Assembly (NCBI RefSeq): GCF_038561935.1
Contig: NZ_CP102770.1
Coordinates: 4,402,001-4,466,000 of the forward strand
DNA from: Myxococcus stipitatus
Lineage (GTDB): Bacteria; Myxococcota; Myxococcia; Myxococcales; Myxococcaceae
Length of the DNA: 64,000 nt
Reading direction: 5' to 3'
In this document: positions 46,058-54,500 of the stretch, piece by piece
Layout of the letters: each line of letters opens with the position of its first letter
Numbering within the stretch: position 1 is the first letter of the stretch
Program-made: the position numbers and the translations under genes
Notes under the pieces: model-generated
Told to the model about the DNA's origin: nothing
Seen by the model: the letters and a program-made list of their open reading frames with translations, nothing else
Databases searched by the model: none

Positions 46058-46069
46058 GCGGGGGCCTCG

Positions 46070-46366
46070 CTATCCCCCAGACATAACAGCCTCGGCCCGC
46101 GCCGCATCAACCCCTGCGACCTGGACTCGTTTTCTGCGCGATGCGTCACCCGCCAGGAGGGTGACCTGTCGCCGGGGCACTCCCAGCTTCTTGGCGAGGA
46201 ACTCCAGGAGCGCGGCGTTGGCCTCTCCATCCACGGGAGGAGCCGCGAGCTGGATTTTCAACAGACCGTCATGCTCTCCCACGACGCGGGTGCGAGAGGC
46301 CCGAGGTTGGATGAGCAGGGCCAGCTCCACACCCTCCGGCAGGGCCTTCAGCCAGGGGACCGCCAT
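46070..46366 (-). CDS. YggU/DUF167-family protein
   Basis: 98 residues. It matches the small conserved DUF167 family: [31 protein letters not shown], quoted in pieces as [15 protein letters not shown] and [14 protein letters not shown], then [24 protein letters not shown]. Biochemical role undefined; the family is often encoded beside DivIVA or YggT-type genes, as here. Three bases separate it from the DivIVA-like stop, so the two are co-transcribed. Confidence 0.92.
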   Translation of the reverse strand: MAVPWLKALPEGVELALLIQPRASRTRVVGEHDGLLKIQLAAPPVDGEANAALLEFLAKKLGVPRRQVTLLAGDASRRKRVQVAGVDAARAEAVMSGG

Positions 46367-46369
46367 GGG

Positions 46370-46897
46370 CTATTCGCCGACGTTGGTCTTCTTCTGGGAC
46401 AGGTACGCGACGTTGTCCTCGACGCGCGCGTAGTCACGGTCCGCGAAGGCGGGGCTCTTGAAGGTCTCCAGCAGCTTCTGGTGCGCGTCCAGCACCGAGC
46501 GCACCTGCGACTCGAACTGCGTGCGCTGGCGCTTGAGCTCGTTGATGTCCTCGACGACCTGCACCAGCCGCTGGTGCGCGCCGTGGACGATCTTCTCCGC
46601 CTGGTGCTCGGCGTCCGCGATGATGATCTCCGCCTCCTTCTTCGCGGCGGACTGGAGGTCCTCGCTGATGCGCTGGGCGGTGACCATCGTCTCCTGGAGG
46701 GTGCGCTCGCGCTCCTGGTGCTGCTCAAGCTTGAGCTGCGTGCGCTTCAGCTCCTCCTTGAGCGCGATGTTCTCCTTCACCACTTCCTCGAACTCGCCGG
46801 CGATCAACTCGAGGTAGGCCTCGACTTCGCGGCGGGAGAAACCTCGCAGCGCCGTGTCGAACCGCTTCTGCCGGATGTCGAGCGGGGTGATCTTCAT
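46370..46897 (-). CDS. DivIVA-domain coiled-coil protein
   Basis: 175 residues. The N-terminus has the DivIVA signature: MKITPLDIRQKRFDTALRGFSRREVEAYLELI, seen in pieces as ITPLDIRQKRF and RGFSRREVEAYLELIAGEF. A long coiled coil follows (ALKEELKRTQLKLEQHQERER to EAEIIIADAEHQAEKIV). DivIVA-type proteins sense negative membrane curvature and organise poles or septa; in delta-proteobacteria the function is not well defined. No start ambiguity. It is followed directly by the YggU-family gene. Confidence 0.92.
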   Translation of the reverse strand: MKITPLDIRQKRFDTALRGFSRREVEAYLELIAGEFEEVVKENIALKEELKRTQLKLEQHQERERTLQETMVTAQRISEDLQSAAKKEAEIIIADAEHQAEKIVHGAHQRLVQVVEDINELKRQRTQFESQVRSVLDAHQKLLETFKSPAFADRDYARVEDNVAYLSQKKTNVGE

Positions 46898-46955
46898 GCC
46901 CGCGAGTCTAGCGCAGGGGGGCGACTTCTCCAGGAAACGGCCCGAGACCCAGGGC

Positions 46956-46974
46956 GGTGGGCGCTTGCGCCACC
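46956..46974 (-). terminator. Hairpin after the HEAT-like gene
   Basis: GGTGGGCGC (46956-46964) and GCGCCACC (46967-46974) pair with one bulged G and a TT loop, 37 bases past the minus-strand stop. Confidence 0.45.
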
Positions 46975-47011
46975 TCCGAGTCGCGCTTGCCTGCCTGGCG
47001 GGTGGGGTGTC

Positions 47012-47554
47012 TCAGCGTGTCATGGGCGGTGCATCCCACTGCGCGGCGACGGCGCGGGCGGCGTTCTGCACGGCGGAGGAGAGGCGCGAGTCGGTGACCG
47101 CGTCCTGGACGGTGCGGCGCGCGGAGACCGTCCGCTGGAAGACAAGTCCATTGAGGGCCTGGATCTTCAAGGCGTCCGGCATGCGGGGGTGGCGCACGAC
47201 GTTGCCCAGGAGCTCCTCCGCGCGAGGGTGCTGGAAGAGGGCCACCGCGCGCAGCACGGCCTGTTGGGTGCGGGGATTGGGGTCCCACAGATACGTGGCG
47301 AGCGAGTCCAGGGCGCGCGGGTCTCCGAGCAGTCCCAGGTCCTCCACGGCGATGGCGCGAATCTCCTCGGGGGCGGGGCGCGCGGCCCAGAGCAGGGCGC
47401 GCAGCAGGGCGGTGTCGTCCGGGGTGGCCACCCGAGGGGCCGCGGGGGGCTCCGGTGCGGGGCGTGGCGTCTCGGCGGCGGGCCGGGCCGGGGCGGGGGG
47501 CCGGGCCGGGGCGGCGGCGACGAGCAGCATTCCGGCGACGAGCAGGGGGCTCAT
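47012..47554 (-). CDS. Exported HEAT-repeat-like protein
   Basis: 180 residues. It begins with a hydrophobic signal (SPLLVAGMLLVAAAPA) and a Pro/Ala-rich linker. Two to three helical HEAT-type repeats follow: IRAIAVEDLGLLGDPRALDSL, TQQAVLRAVALFQHPRAEELL and LKIQALNGLVFQRTVSA. HEAT repeats mediate protein binding; no enzymatic site is seen. It is divergent from the J-domain gene. Envelope localisation is likely; partner unknown. Confidence 0.75.
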   Translation of the reverse strand: MSPLLVAGMLLVAAAPARPPAPARPAAETPRPAPEPPAAPRVATPDDTALLRALLWAARPAPEEIRAIAVEDLGLLGDPRALDSLATYLWDPNPRTQQAVLRAVALFQHPRAEELLGNVVRHPRMPDALKIQALNGLVFQRTVSARRTVQDAVTDSRLSSAVQNAARAVAAQWDAPPMTR

Positions 47555-47629
47555 GGCGTCGTTCTACCCCGAAAGCCCGGGGGCGGAGCGCGTTCCGGCG
47601 GGTCCCGTGGAGATTTTCTTGACGCGATC

Positions 47630-47642
47630 TCCCAACGTGGGA
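47630..47642. promoter_or_regulatory. Short palindrome in the HEAT/J-domain divergent region
   Basis: TCCCA-ACG-TGGGA is a perfect 5-3-5 inverted repeat, close to TTGACG at 47619-47624 that could be a -35. No convincing -10. It lies in a 132-bp divergent gap. Confidence 0.25.
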
Positions 47643-47686
47643 CCTTGGCCGTGCTACAGGCGTGTTGCTGACGGGAGCAAGGGCTG

Positions 47687-48196
47687 ATGAACGCGGCGGG
47701 TTCGAGCTGGCGGACACTGGAGAACGTCGAGGTGGAGTGCACCCACTGCGGCATCCGGATGACCCTTCAGATGGGGAACCGGGTTCGCTACTACCGGTGC
47801 TCGGGGTGCCACCGCTGGGTCTCCAGCACCTACACCGAGGTGCTCCGTGCGGACGCGAAGGTGCGCACCCACCCGGTGAAGGACTCCGGGGCGCAGGATG
47901 AGCGCTTCATCGAGGTGAAGGACCGGCTGGAGCGCTGGCTGTCCGCCATCGAGGACCAGGACCCGTACCACCTCCTGGGCGTGTCGCCGCTGGATTCCGC
48001 GGAGAAGGTGCGCGCGCGCTACCACGCGCTGGCGCTGGAGCGGCACCCGGACCGGGGCGGCTCCGTGGAGAAGATGCGCGAGCTGAACGTGGCCTACGAG
48101 CGCATCCTCCGGCACCAGCAGCGCAAGCGTCAGGAGGCGCTGACCGCGGGGGCTTCCGTGGCCTCGGCCTCGGCCCTGCCCGCGCGCAGCAGGTAG
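47687..48196 (+). CDS. Zinc-ribbon plus J-domain protein
   Basis: 169 residues. An N-terminal four-cysteine zinc ribbon (Cys18, Cys21, Cys38, Cys41: ECTHCG and RCSGCH) is followed by a linker. A C-terminal J domain (about 95-150) has its diagnostic HPD tripeptide in ALERHPDRGG and helix IV KMRELNVAYERIL. J domains stimulate DnaK-type chaperones; the ribbon may choose the client. No Gly/Phe or client-binding domain of full DnaJ. The last 22 codons overlap the convergent SpoIIM-family gene. Confidence 0.88.
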   Translation: MNAAGSSWRTLENVEVECTHCGIRMTLQMGNRVRYYRCSGCHRWVSSTYTEVLRADAKVRTHPVKDSGAQDERFIEVKDRLERWLSAIEDQDPYHLLGVSPLDSAEKVRARYHALALERHPDRGGSVEKMRELNVAYERILRHQQRKRQEALTAGASVASASALPARSR

Positions 48197-49122
48197 GCCC
48201 AGAACAGGCCTCCCAGGCCGAGCCCCAGCGCCGTCTTCGCCCAGGTGGGGAACAAGTCACCGGGCGACACGTAGCCCTCCACCACGCCGATGCAGGCGAG
48301 GAAGGGCGCGCAGCCCAGCACCAGCTTCACCGCTTCGCGCCCTCGCAGGGCCAGCGCCTGTCCCCGAGGGAGCTCCCCCGGGTCGACCAGGGCCTGGCCC
48401 ACCATCAACCCCGCGCCTCCCGCGATGACGATGATGGACAGCTCCACCGGCCCATGCGCGGCGATGAAGTCCAACAGCCGCCCCGCCATGCCCTCGCGCG
48501 CGCACAGCGCGGTGATGGCGCCAATCTGCACGCCGTTGTTCACCAGCACGAACATGGTGCCCAGGCCGTAGAAGAGCCCCAGGGCGAAGGTGAGGATGGT
48601 GACGGTGAGGTTGTTGGTGGCGATGCCCGAGGACACCGTGTCGGGCGGTGCCACGGACAGGATGTCGTCCGTCCACATGCGGCCCTGGGCCACGTACTGA
48701 CGGACGCCCGAGGGCACGAGCAGCTCCGCACCGCGAGGCTCCCACAGCACCACCAGCGCGCCCAGCAGCAGGCCCAGGATGAACAGCGCGCCGCTGGCGC
48801 CCACGTAGCGCAGCTCCCGGCGCAGCGTCCTGGGGAAGTCGCGGAGGAAGAACGCCCGGACCTGGGCCCACCGCTCGCGCGGTGGTTGGTAGATGGCGCC
48901 GTAGGCCCGCGCGCAGAGCTGGTTGAGGAAGCGGTGCGCGTCGGTGCCCGGATAGAACGTCTGCGCATGCGCCAGGTCGGACGCGGCGCGGCGGTACAGC
49001 GAGTCCAGCGTGCGCAGCTCTTGAAGCGTCAGCGTGCCTTCTCGCTGGCGCGCGAGCAGCGCCTCCAACGCATCCCAGTCCGCCCGGTGCTGGGCGACGA
49101 AGGTGGGCAGCGGGGCGGCCAT
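48130..49122 (-). CDS. SpoIIM-family multi-pass membrane protein
   Basis: 330 residues from the ATG at 49120-49122, which follows the RDD stop by one base. A soluble helical N-terminus (about 1-95: WDALEALLARQREGTLTLQE) is followed by six to seven hydrophobic helices. These include the family's VTILTFALGLFYGLGTMFVLVNNGVQIG and LLDFIAAHGPVELSIIVIAGGAG, quoted here as family landmarks FALGLFYGLGTMFVLVNNGV and HGPVELSIIVIAGG. Stage II sporulation protein M relatives occur in non-sporulators beside RDD and MoxR genes; the role is unclear. The 3' end overlaps the J-domain gene by 67 bp. Confidence 0.85.
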   Translation of the reverse strand: MAAPLPTFVAQHRADWDALEALLARQREGTLTLQELRTLDSLYRRAASDLAHAQTFYPGTDAHRFLNQLCARAYGAIYQPPRERWAQVRAFFLRDFPRTLRRELRYVGASGALFILGLLLGALVVLWEPRGAELLVPSGVRQYVAQGRMWTDDILSVAPPDTVSSGIATNNLTVTILTFALGLFYGLGTMFVLVNNGVQIGAITALCAREGMAGRLLDFIAAHGPVELSIIVIAGGAGLMVGQALVDPGELPRGQALALRGREAVKLVLGCAPFLACIGVVEGYVSPGDLFPTWAKTALGLGLGGLFWAYLLRAGRAEAEATEAPAVSAS

Positions 49123-49123
49123 C

Positions 49124-49885
49124 TCAGTGCTCCGCCCGCACGCGAGCCCGCAGGTAGGACTCCGTGGCCTCGGGGGAGGCGAGCACCGTGGCCTTCTCCT
49201 CGTCCGTGAGCCCACCCAGCTTCTCCACCAGCTTCGTGCCCATCCGGTGCCGGGCGTCGGGCTGCAGGCCGGGCGCGCGCGTCAGGAAGGCCAGCACCAG
49301 CTCCACTTCTTCCGGTGCCAGCGTCCGTCCCGTCGCCACGCTCGTACTCGCCTCGCCGGGGGCCGCCGCCGTGTACTTGTCCAGGTCGATGCGCTCATCG
49401 CGCACGAGCACCGTCCCGGCCAGCAGGTCCCCGAGCCGGCGGTGCTGCGGCGTCATCAGCATGCTGATGCAGCCGGTGGCGTAGAGGCCCGGAAGGAAGT
49501 CCACCGCGCGGCACAGGTTGCGAACCGCGCTCTCGAACAGGCCCACCGGAGCGCCATCCAGGCGCACCACCCGGATGCGCAGGGCCTTCTTGCCGGGTGT
49601 CTGCCCATGGAAGAAGACCTCTCCCACCGTCCAGTACAGCCACTGCGTCGCGAAGACACCCACCACCAGCAGCGTCTGGCCCAGGCCGGACAGCCCCTGG
49701 AACACCCCCAGCACGTCGGACACCAGCAGCGTGAAGACGAAGTAGGCCACCACCCAGAAGAAGAAGAGCAGGGTGGCGTCCACCAGCCACGCGAGGCAGC
49801 GGTATCCGATGCCTGCCACGGGGAGGGACAGCGCCACGCGCTCCGGCGTGGCCACGGCGAGTTGGGGTGTGGAGGCGGTGCTCAT
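49124..49885 (-). CDS. RDD-family membrane protein
   Basis: 253 residues from the ATG at 49883-49885. The RDD signature sits in YRCLAWLVDATLLFFFWVVAY and GQTPGKKALRIRVVRLDG, with helices at about 25-50 and 60-85 and the second half LCRAVDFLPGLYATGC followed by RRLGDLLAGTVLVRDE. The C-terminal 90 residues are soluble and helical. RDD proteins are implicated in transport or envelope processes. It is coupled to the SpoIIM-family gene one base downstream. Its 5' flank is the 523-bp gap discussed below. Confidence 0.87.
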   Translation of the reverse strand: MSTASTPQLAVATPERVALSLPVAGIGYRCLAWLVDATLLFFFWVVAYFVFTLLVSDVLGVFQGLSGLGQTLLVVGVFATQWLYWTVGEVFFHGQTPGKKALRIRVVRLDGAPVGLFESAVRNLCRAVDFLPGLYATGCISMLMTPQHRRLGDLLAGTVLVRDERIDLDKYTAAAPGEASTSVATGRTLAPEEVELVLAFLTRAPGLQPDARHRMGTKLVEKLGGLTDEEKATVLASPEATESYLRARVRAEH

Positions 49886-50408
49886 GTCCAGTGCCCAGCA
49901 TACACGTCGGAGCCTCCCCGCCCGGGAATGCCTTCGGCCGAGATATTCACGTTGTTCGCGAATTAAACGCCTGTTGCGCGGCGGACATTCGCGTCCCCGC
50001 AGGGCGACGCGGGATATTGACTGTTGGACGCAAAAACGCTGTCGCGGTCGAGACAGCGATGACGAACCAACGGACGCGGTGGCTGAATCCAATCCGATTC
50101 GCGCACACTTGACACTCGCGTCCTGGGCGCCTTCGCCACCGCGCTTTCCCGGTGTTAGGGTATTGGGGACGTGGAACCAGGAATGGGGCTCCAGCGGAGG
50201 TGGGGCCCAGAAGGACGTCGCGAGTCGTGAGTAGTTGAAAGGAATCAGGGAGTCAGGTCTTACATCGATGGGCCGACCCCGGAGTGGTTCAGCGGACGTG
50301 AATGCACGACCATGAAGCGTCTTCCCGCTGACCTGAGTCTTCCGGAGGCCGGGAGCAGTCAACATAGAAGTCAAAAGTGATTCGCCATGGCGGCTGGGGG
50401 GCCTTCGC
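49886..50408. other. 523-bp gene-free region
   Basis: This lies between the RDD gene (leftward) and the LuxR-type gene (rightward). It is clearly less GC-rich than its flanks (for example AGATATTCACGTTGTTCGCG, 49941-49960). Open frames here have no ribosome-binding site and non-protein-like composition. It holds a minus-strand hairpin with a T-run (50032-50058) and TTGACA at 50109-50114 without a good -10. A regulatory region or small RNA locus is possible. Confidence 0.5.
50032..50058 (-). terminator. Intrinsic terminator reading leftward in the RDD upstream region
   Basis: CGCTGTC (50037-50043) and GACAGCG (50052-50058) form a perfect 7-bp stem with an 8-base loop. On the minus strand it is followed by TTTTT (AAAAA at 50032-50036 on the plus strand). 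It is the only hairpin found in this window with a true T-run. It lies about 150 bp upstream of the RDD start. Confidence 0.6.
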
Positions 50409-51098
50409 ATGGCAAACAATCAAGCTGCGATTCGTGTATCCATTCTCGAGGGACCGTGGGCGGCGTGGGAGAACCTCGCCGATGGCCTTCGTGGTGAGGG
50501 AGTGGCGGTGACCTCGGTGACGAGGGACGTGCGCCTCTTCCTCGATGGGTTGGGAACCGATCCGCCGCAGGTGGCGGTGATGGATGTGGAGGGAGATAGC
50601 GAAGCGGCCGTGGGCTGCTCGGTGACGGAAGGCATCAACCTTCTCCGGGAGGCACGCAAGCGGCGGCTGGAGGTCCGCATGCTGTTGCTCTCGGCGGTGA
50701 GCGCTCCGGAGGTCATCTCCCAGTGCTTCGACGAAGGCGCCTCGGGCTACCTGTTCCGAAAGGGATTGGGCACGTCCGCGGTGTCGTCCGCCATCAACTC
50801 GCTGGTGCGAGGTGAGCGGCTCTTCCCGGTGCAACTGCTGCGCAATGACTTCGAGCACCCGCCTGTCACGTCACCCACCGCGAGCGTGCTCCTGGCGCTC
50901 ACGCAGCGGGAGCGCGAGGTGCTGGCGTATGTCGCGGGCGGTGCGGACAACTTGAAGATCGCCGCGCACCTGCAGATCGCCGAGCGCACGGTGAAGTCCC
51001 ACGTCACGCAGCTCTACCGGAAGCTTGGAGCGGAGAATCGCACCCAGCTCGCGCTGCGCGCCTGTCACCTCGGGGTCCGTCCGCCGCCAGACCTCTGA
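50409..51098 (+). CDS. LuxR/NarL-type regulator with atypical receiver
   Basis: 229 residues. The N-terminal receiver-like domain has the phosphoacceptor Asp59 (VAVMDVEGD) and conserved Lys (YLFRKG), but at the end of strand 1 only one acidic residue is seen (SILEGPW) where two are usual. The C-terminal HTH is a clear LuxR type: LTQREREVLAYVAGG and NLKIAAHLQIAERTVKSHV, then YRKLGAENRTQLAL. No histidine kinase is adjacent. It is convergent with mbtH and lies at the edge of the NRPS cluster, so it may be a pathway regulator, or simply the neighbour. Start is ATG 50409. Confidence 0.87.
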   Translation: MANNQAAIRVSILEGPWAAWENLADGLRGEGVAVTSVTRDVRLFLDGLGTDPPQVAVMDVEGDSEAAVGCSVTEGINLLREARKRRLEVRMLLLSAVSAPEVISQCFDEGASGYLFRKGLGTSAVSSAINSLVRGERLFPVQLLRNDFEHPPVTSPTASVLLALTQREREVLAYVAGGADNLKIAAHLQIAERTVKSHVTQLYRKLGAENRTQLALRACHLGVRPPPDL

Positions 51099-51118
51099 AA
51101 CAACCACCCACACACGCC

Positions 51119-51148
51119 ACGGACCCCAGCGGTCTCGCCGGGGTCCGT
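51119..51148. terminator. Bidirectional terminator between luxR-type gene and mbtH
   Basis: ACGGACCCC (51119-51127) and GGGGTCCGT (51140-51148) are perfect 9-base arms with a 12-base loop that can itself pair GCG/CGC. It lies between two convergent stops and probably ends the NRPS-mbtH transcript. Confidence 0.65.
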
Positions 51149-51164
51149 CGCGCGTCGAAGGGCG

Positions 51165-51386
51165 TCAGTTCTTCAGCGCCGCTTCTTCCATCTTCTTGCG
51201 CAGGCTCAGCGGGCGCATGTCCGTCCAGACCTGCTTGATGTACTCGAGGCACTCGGCCTTGAGACCCTGCTTGCCCGCATCCTTCCAGCCGAGCGCGTTC
51301 TCGCGGTCCGCCGGCCAGATGGAGTACTGCTCCTCGTGGTTGACGACGACCTTGTAGATCGTCGTGTCCTCTCGCTCGTCCGCCAT
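51165..51386 (-). CDS. MbtH-family NRPS partner protein
   Basis: 73 residues from ATG 51384-51386, with AGGAG about nine bases upstream. It shows the MbtH signature: [19 protein letters not shown], then [23 protein letters not shown] quoted here as CLEYIKQVW and DMRPLSLR. MbtH-like proteins bind NRPS adenylation domains and support their folding or activity. It is encoded 145 bp downstream of the NRPS stop on the same strand, so it closes the transcript. Nothing is recognised in 51387-51531 apart from its ribosome-binding site. Confidence 0.95.
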   Translation of the reverse strand: MADEREDTTIYKVVVNHEEQYSIWPADRENALGWKDAGKQGLKAECLEYIKQVWTDMRPLSLRKKMEEAALKN

Positions 51387-51531
51387 GTGGGTGACTCCTG
51401 AAGGTGACTGCATTCTATTTACTTCTCGGGAAAAGTGGTCAACGCCGTAAAAAGTAGGCGAAGCGCCACTGAACGAACTGCTCCGTGGGGCCCTTCGCCA
51501 CACGACGGGCAGTGAAGGGGCCCCAAGCATT

Positions 51532-54500
51532 TCAACGGTCCTCCGGCTTGAGCCACCGGCTCAACCAATCCGTCACGGAGGGTGGGCGTAGCACGGACCC
51601 CTGCGCTCCGGAGGCCTCCCACTGCTGGAGGCCGCCCTCGGCCAGCTCGCCCCAGCCGCCGTCCAGCGCGTCCTCGTCGCGCTCGGGCGCGTCGGCCGCG
51701 AGCAGCAGGTGCACGGTCCCCGCGTACGGCTCGGGCAGGTAGCGCCGCGCCGCGCGCAGGTGACTGGCGAAGACCTTGAACCGCGTGCGCAGCTCCGCCA
51801 GCGAGACGTCCTCGGGCACCAGGCCCGCGCGAGTCCCTTCCGTGTGCAGGTGCGCCAGCAGGGGCTCCACGTCCTTGCCCGTGATGAGGGATGCCGGCAG
51901 TGCCAGCGGCGTGACGCCCGCCTGTGCCGCGAGCTCCCGAGCGAAGAGCGCGCCTTGGGCTCCCGCCGTGGACGCCGGAGCGGCCTCGGGCTCCGCGGGA
52001 GGCGGCTCGACGAGGAGCAGCTCCACCGCGTGGCCTTCCCGCTGGAGCTGCTGCGCCATCTCCCACGCGACCAGCGCGCCCATTCCCGGACCCACCAGTC
52101 GATACGGGCCTTGCGGCGTCGCGGCGCGCAGGGCCTCGACGTAGAGCGTGGCCATGGCCTCGACCGACTCGAGCGGCGCGCGGCCTTCCTCGAAGCCGCG
52201 GGCCTGGATGCCGACGACGGTCCATCCCTCGGGGGCGTGGTCCGCCAGTTGCGTGTACGCGGCCACCCGTCCGTCCAGGCCGTGGATGACGTGCAGCACG
52301 CGGCCGGTGTCGCTCCCCTCGCGCAGCGTCACGAGCGGAGACCACGCGGGGGCGGCGGGACGGGACGTCGGCCTGGTGCGCGTGTCCTGCGCCTTCGCCG
52401 CGGCCTGGGCCCGCATGAGCAGGGCCGCGAGCGACTCCACGGTGGGAGCCTCGAAGAGGGCGCGCAGCGGCAGCTCCACGCCGACGGCGGCGCGCACGCG
52501 GGAGACGACCTGCGTGGCGAGCAGGGAGTGTCCGCCCAGGGAGAAGAAGTTGTCGGTGATGCTCACGCGAGGCGTGCGCAGCACTTCCGCGAAGGCCTGG
52601 GCGAGCAGCTCCTCCAACGGCGTGCGGGGCTCGGCGAACGGCGTGGTGCCGCGCAGGCTCTCCTCGTCGGGAGGCGGCAGGGCTCCGCGCGCCACCTTGC
52701 CGGTGGGCATCAGCGGCAGCGACTCCAGCCGCATGAAGATGGAGGGCACCATGTACTCGGGCACCCGCTCGCGCAGGACCTGCCGCGCCTCCTCCGTGTC
52801 CCAGGGGGCGTCGGGCGGGAGGACCACGTAGCCCACGAGCCTGCGGTCTCCGGCGACGTCCTCGCGCACGATGGCCACCGCGTCTCGCACGTGCGGCAAG
52901 GCGCGCAGGGCCACTTCCACCTCGCCCAGCTCGATGCGGAAGCCTCGCAGCTTCACCTGGCTGTCCAGGCGGCCGAGGAACTCGAGGTTGCCATCCACCA
53001 GCCACCGCGCCTTGTCGCCCGTGCGGTACAGCCGCGCACCGGGCGCGCCGCCGAGCAGGTGCGGCACGAACTTCTCCGCCGTCAGGTCCGGACGGCCGTG
53101 GTAGCCGTGGGCCACGTTGACGCCGCCCACGTAGACCTCGCCCGCGACGCCCACGGGGCAGGGCGCGCCGTGCGGGTCCAGCACGTAGATCTCCACGTTG
53201 GTGAGCGGTGCACCCACGGGCGGCAGCGCGGGCCATGTCTTCCGGTCCGCCGGCGCGCGCCACGCCGTCACGACGTGGGCTTCCGACGGGCCGTACTGGT
53301 TCTCCAGCGTGCACTCGGGCAGGCGGTTGAAGAACGCGAGCAGCGCCGGGGTGACCTGGAGCTGCTCACCCGCCGTGATGATTTCGCCCAGCGGCGGCAG
53401 CTCCTGCTCCGTGAGCGCCGCGTCGCACATGGCCTGGAGCGCGACGAAGGGCAGGAACAGCCGCTCCACGTGGTGCTCGCGCATGTAGCGCAGCATCGCG
53501 GGCGGGTCCTGGCGCAGCGTGCCGTTGATGAGCAGCACCTTGCCGCCCAGGCACCACGTCCCGAAGAGCTCCTGGAACGAGACGTCGAAGTTGAGCGAGG
53601 CGAACTGGAGCGTGGTGGCGTCCGGCTTCACCGCGCGCTTCATCAACCACCAGAGCATGTTGCCCACCGCGCGGTGGGACATGACGATGCCCTTCGGGCG
53701 GCCCGTGCTGCCGGACGTGTAGACGAAGTAGCAGTTCGTCTCCGGCGACATGTCCACGTCGGGCGAGTGCGTCGGACGCGACCCGATGGACACCTCTTGC
53801 TCCAGGTGGATGACCCGGGCCGTGAGGCTCGCGGGCAGCGTGGAGACCAGGGCGGAGTGCGCTAGGACGACGGGCGCCTGCGTGTCCTCCAGCATCAGTG
53901 CCAGACGGTCCGCGGGGTAGCTGGGGTCCAGCGGGAGGAAGGCCGCGCCCGCCTTCATCGTCGCCAGCACCGCGACGGGCATGTCCAGGCTCGCGCGCTC
54001 CAGGCACAGGCCCACCGTGCCGTTGACGGGCACGCCGAGCGCGATGAGGTGGTGCGCGAGCTGGTTGGCGCGCGCGTCGAGCTGCGCGTAGGTGAGTGAC
54101 TGGTGTCCATCCGTCACCGCCACGCGCTCCGGCGCGCGAGCGGCCTGGGCCTCCACCCAGCGGTGGATGAGCCCCGGCACGTACGTCGGGTCCACCGCCG
54201 CGTTGAAGGACTCCACCACCTGGCGGCGGTCCTCGGCGGACAGCAAGGGCAGCCGGCCCAACGTCTGGTCGGGCCGCGCCACCGCGCCCTCGAGCACCTG
54301 GTGCAGCGCGCCCACCAGCCGCTCCGCCGTCTGTCGCGTGAAGACATCGGAGCTGTACTCGAGGAAGCCCACCAGGCCCTGCGACGACTCGACGAGGGAG
54401 AGCGTCAGGTCGAACTTGGCCGTGCCGCTGTTCGGCTCCAGCGGGATGATGCTCAGGTCGCCCGTGTCGTACGTCTCCCGGTAGGTGTTCTGGAGGACGA

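Noticed and set aside
49773..50234. Small open frames in the 523-bp gap before the LuxR-type gene
   Set aside because: They have no ribosome-binding site, run partly antisense to the RDD gene, and their composition is not protein-like.
51540..52320. Frameshift or pseudogene explanation for the odd thioesterase
   Set aside because: The frame runs cleanly through the domain to a stop with normal codon use. The losses are point substitutions, so it was reported as a degenerate but intact domain.
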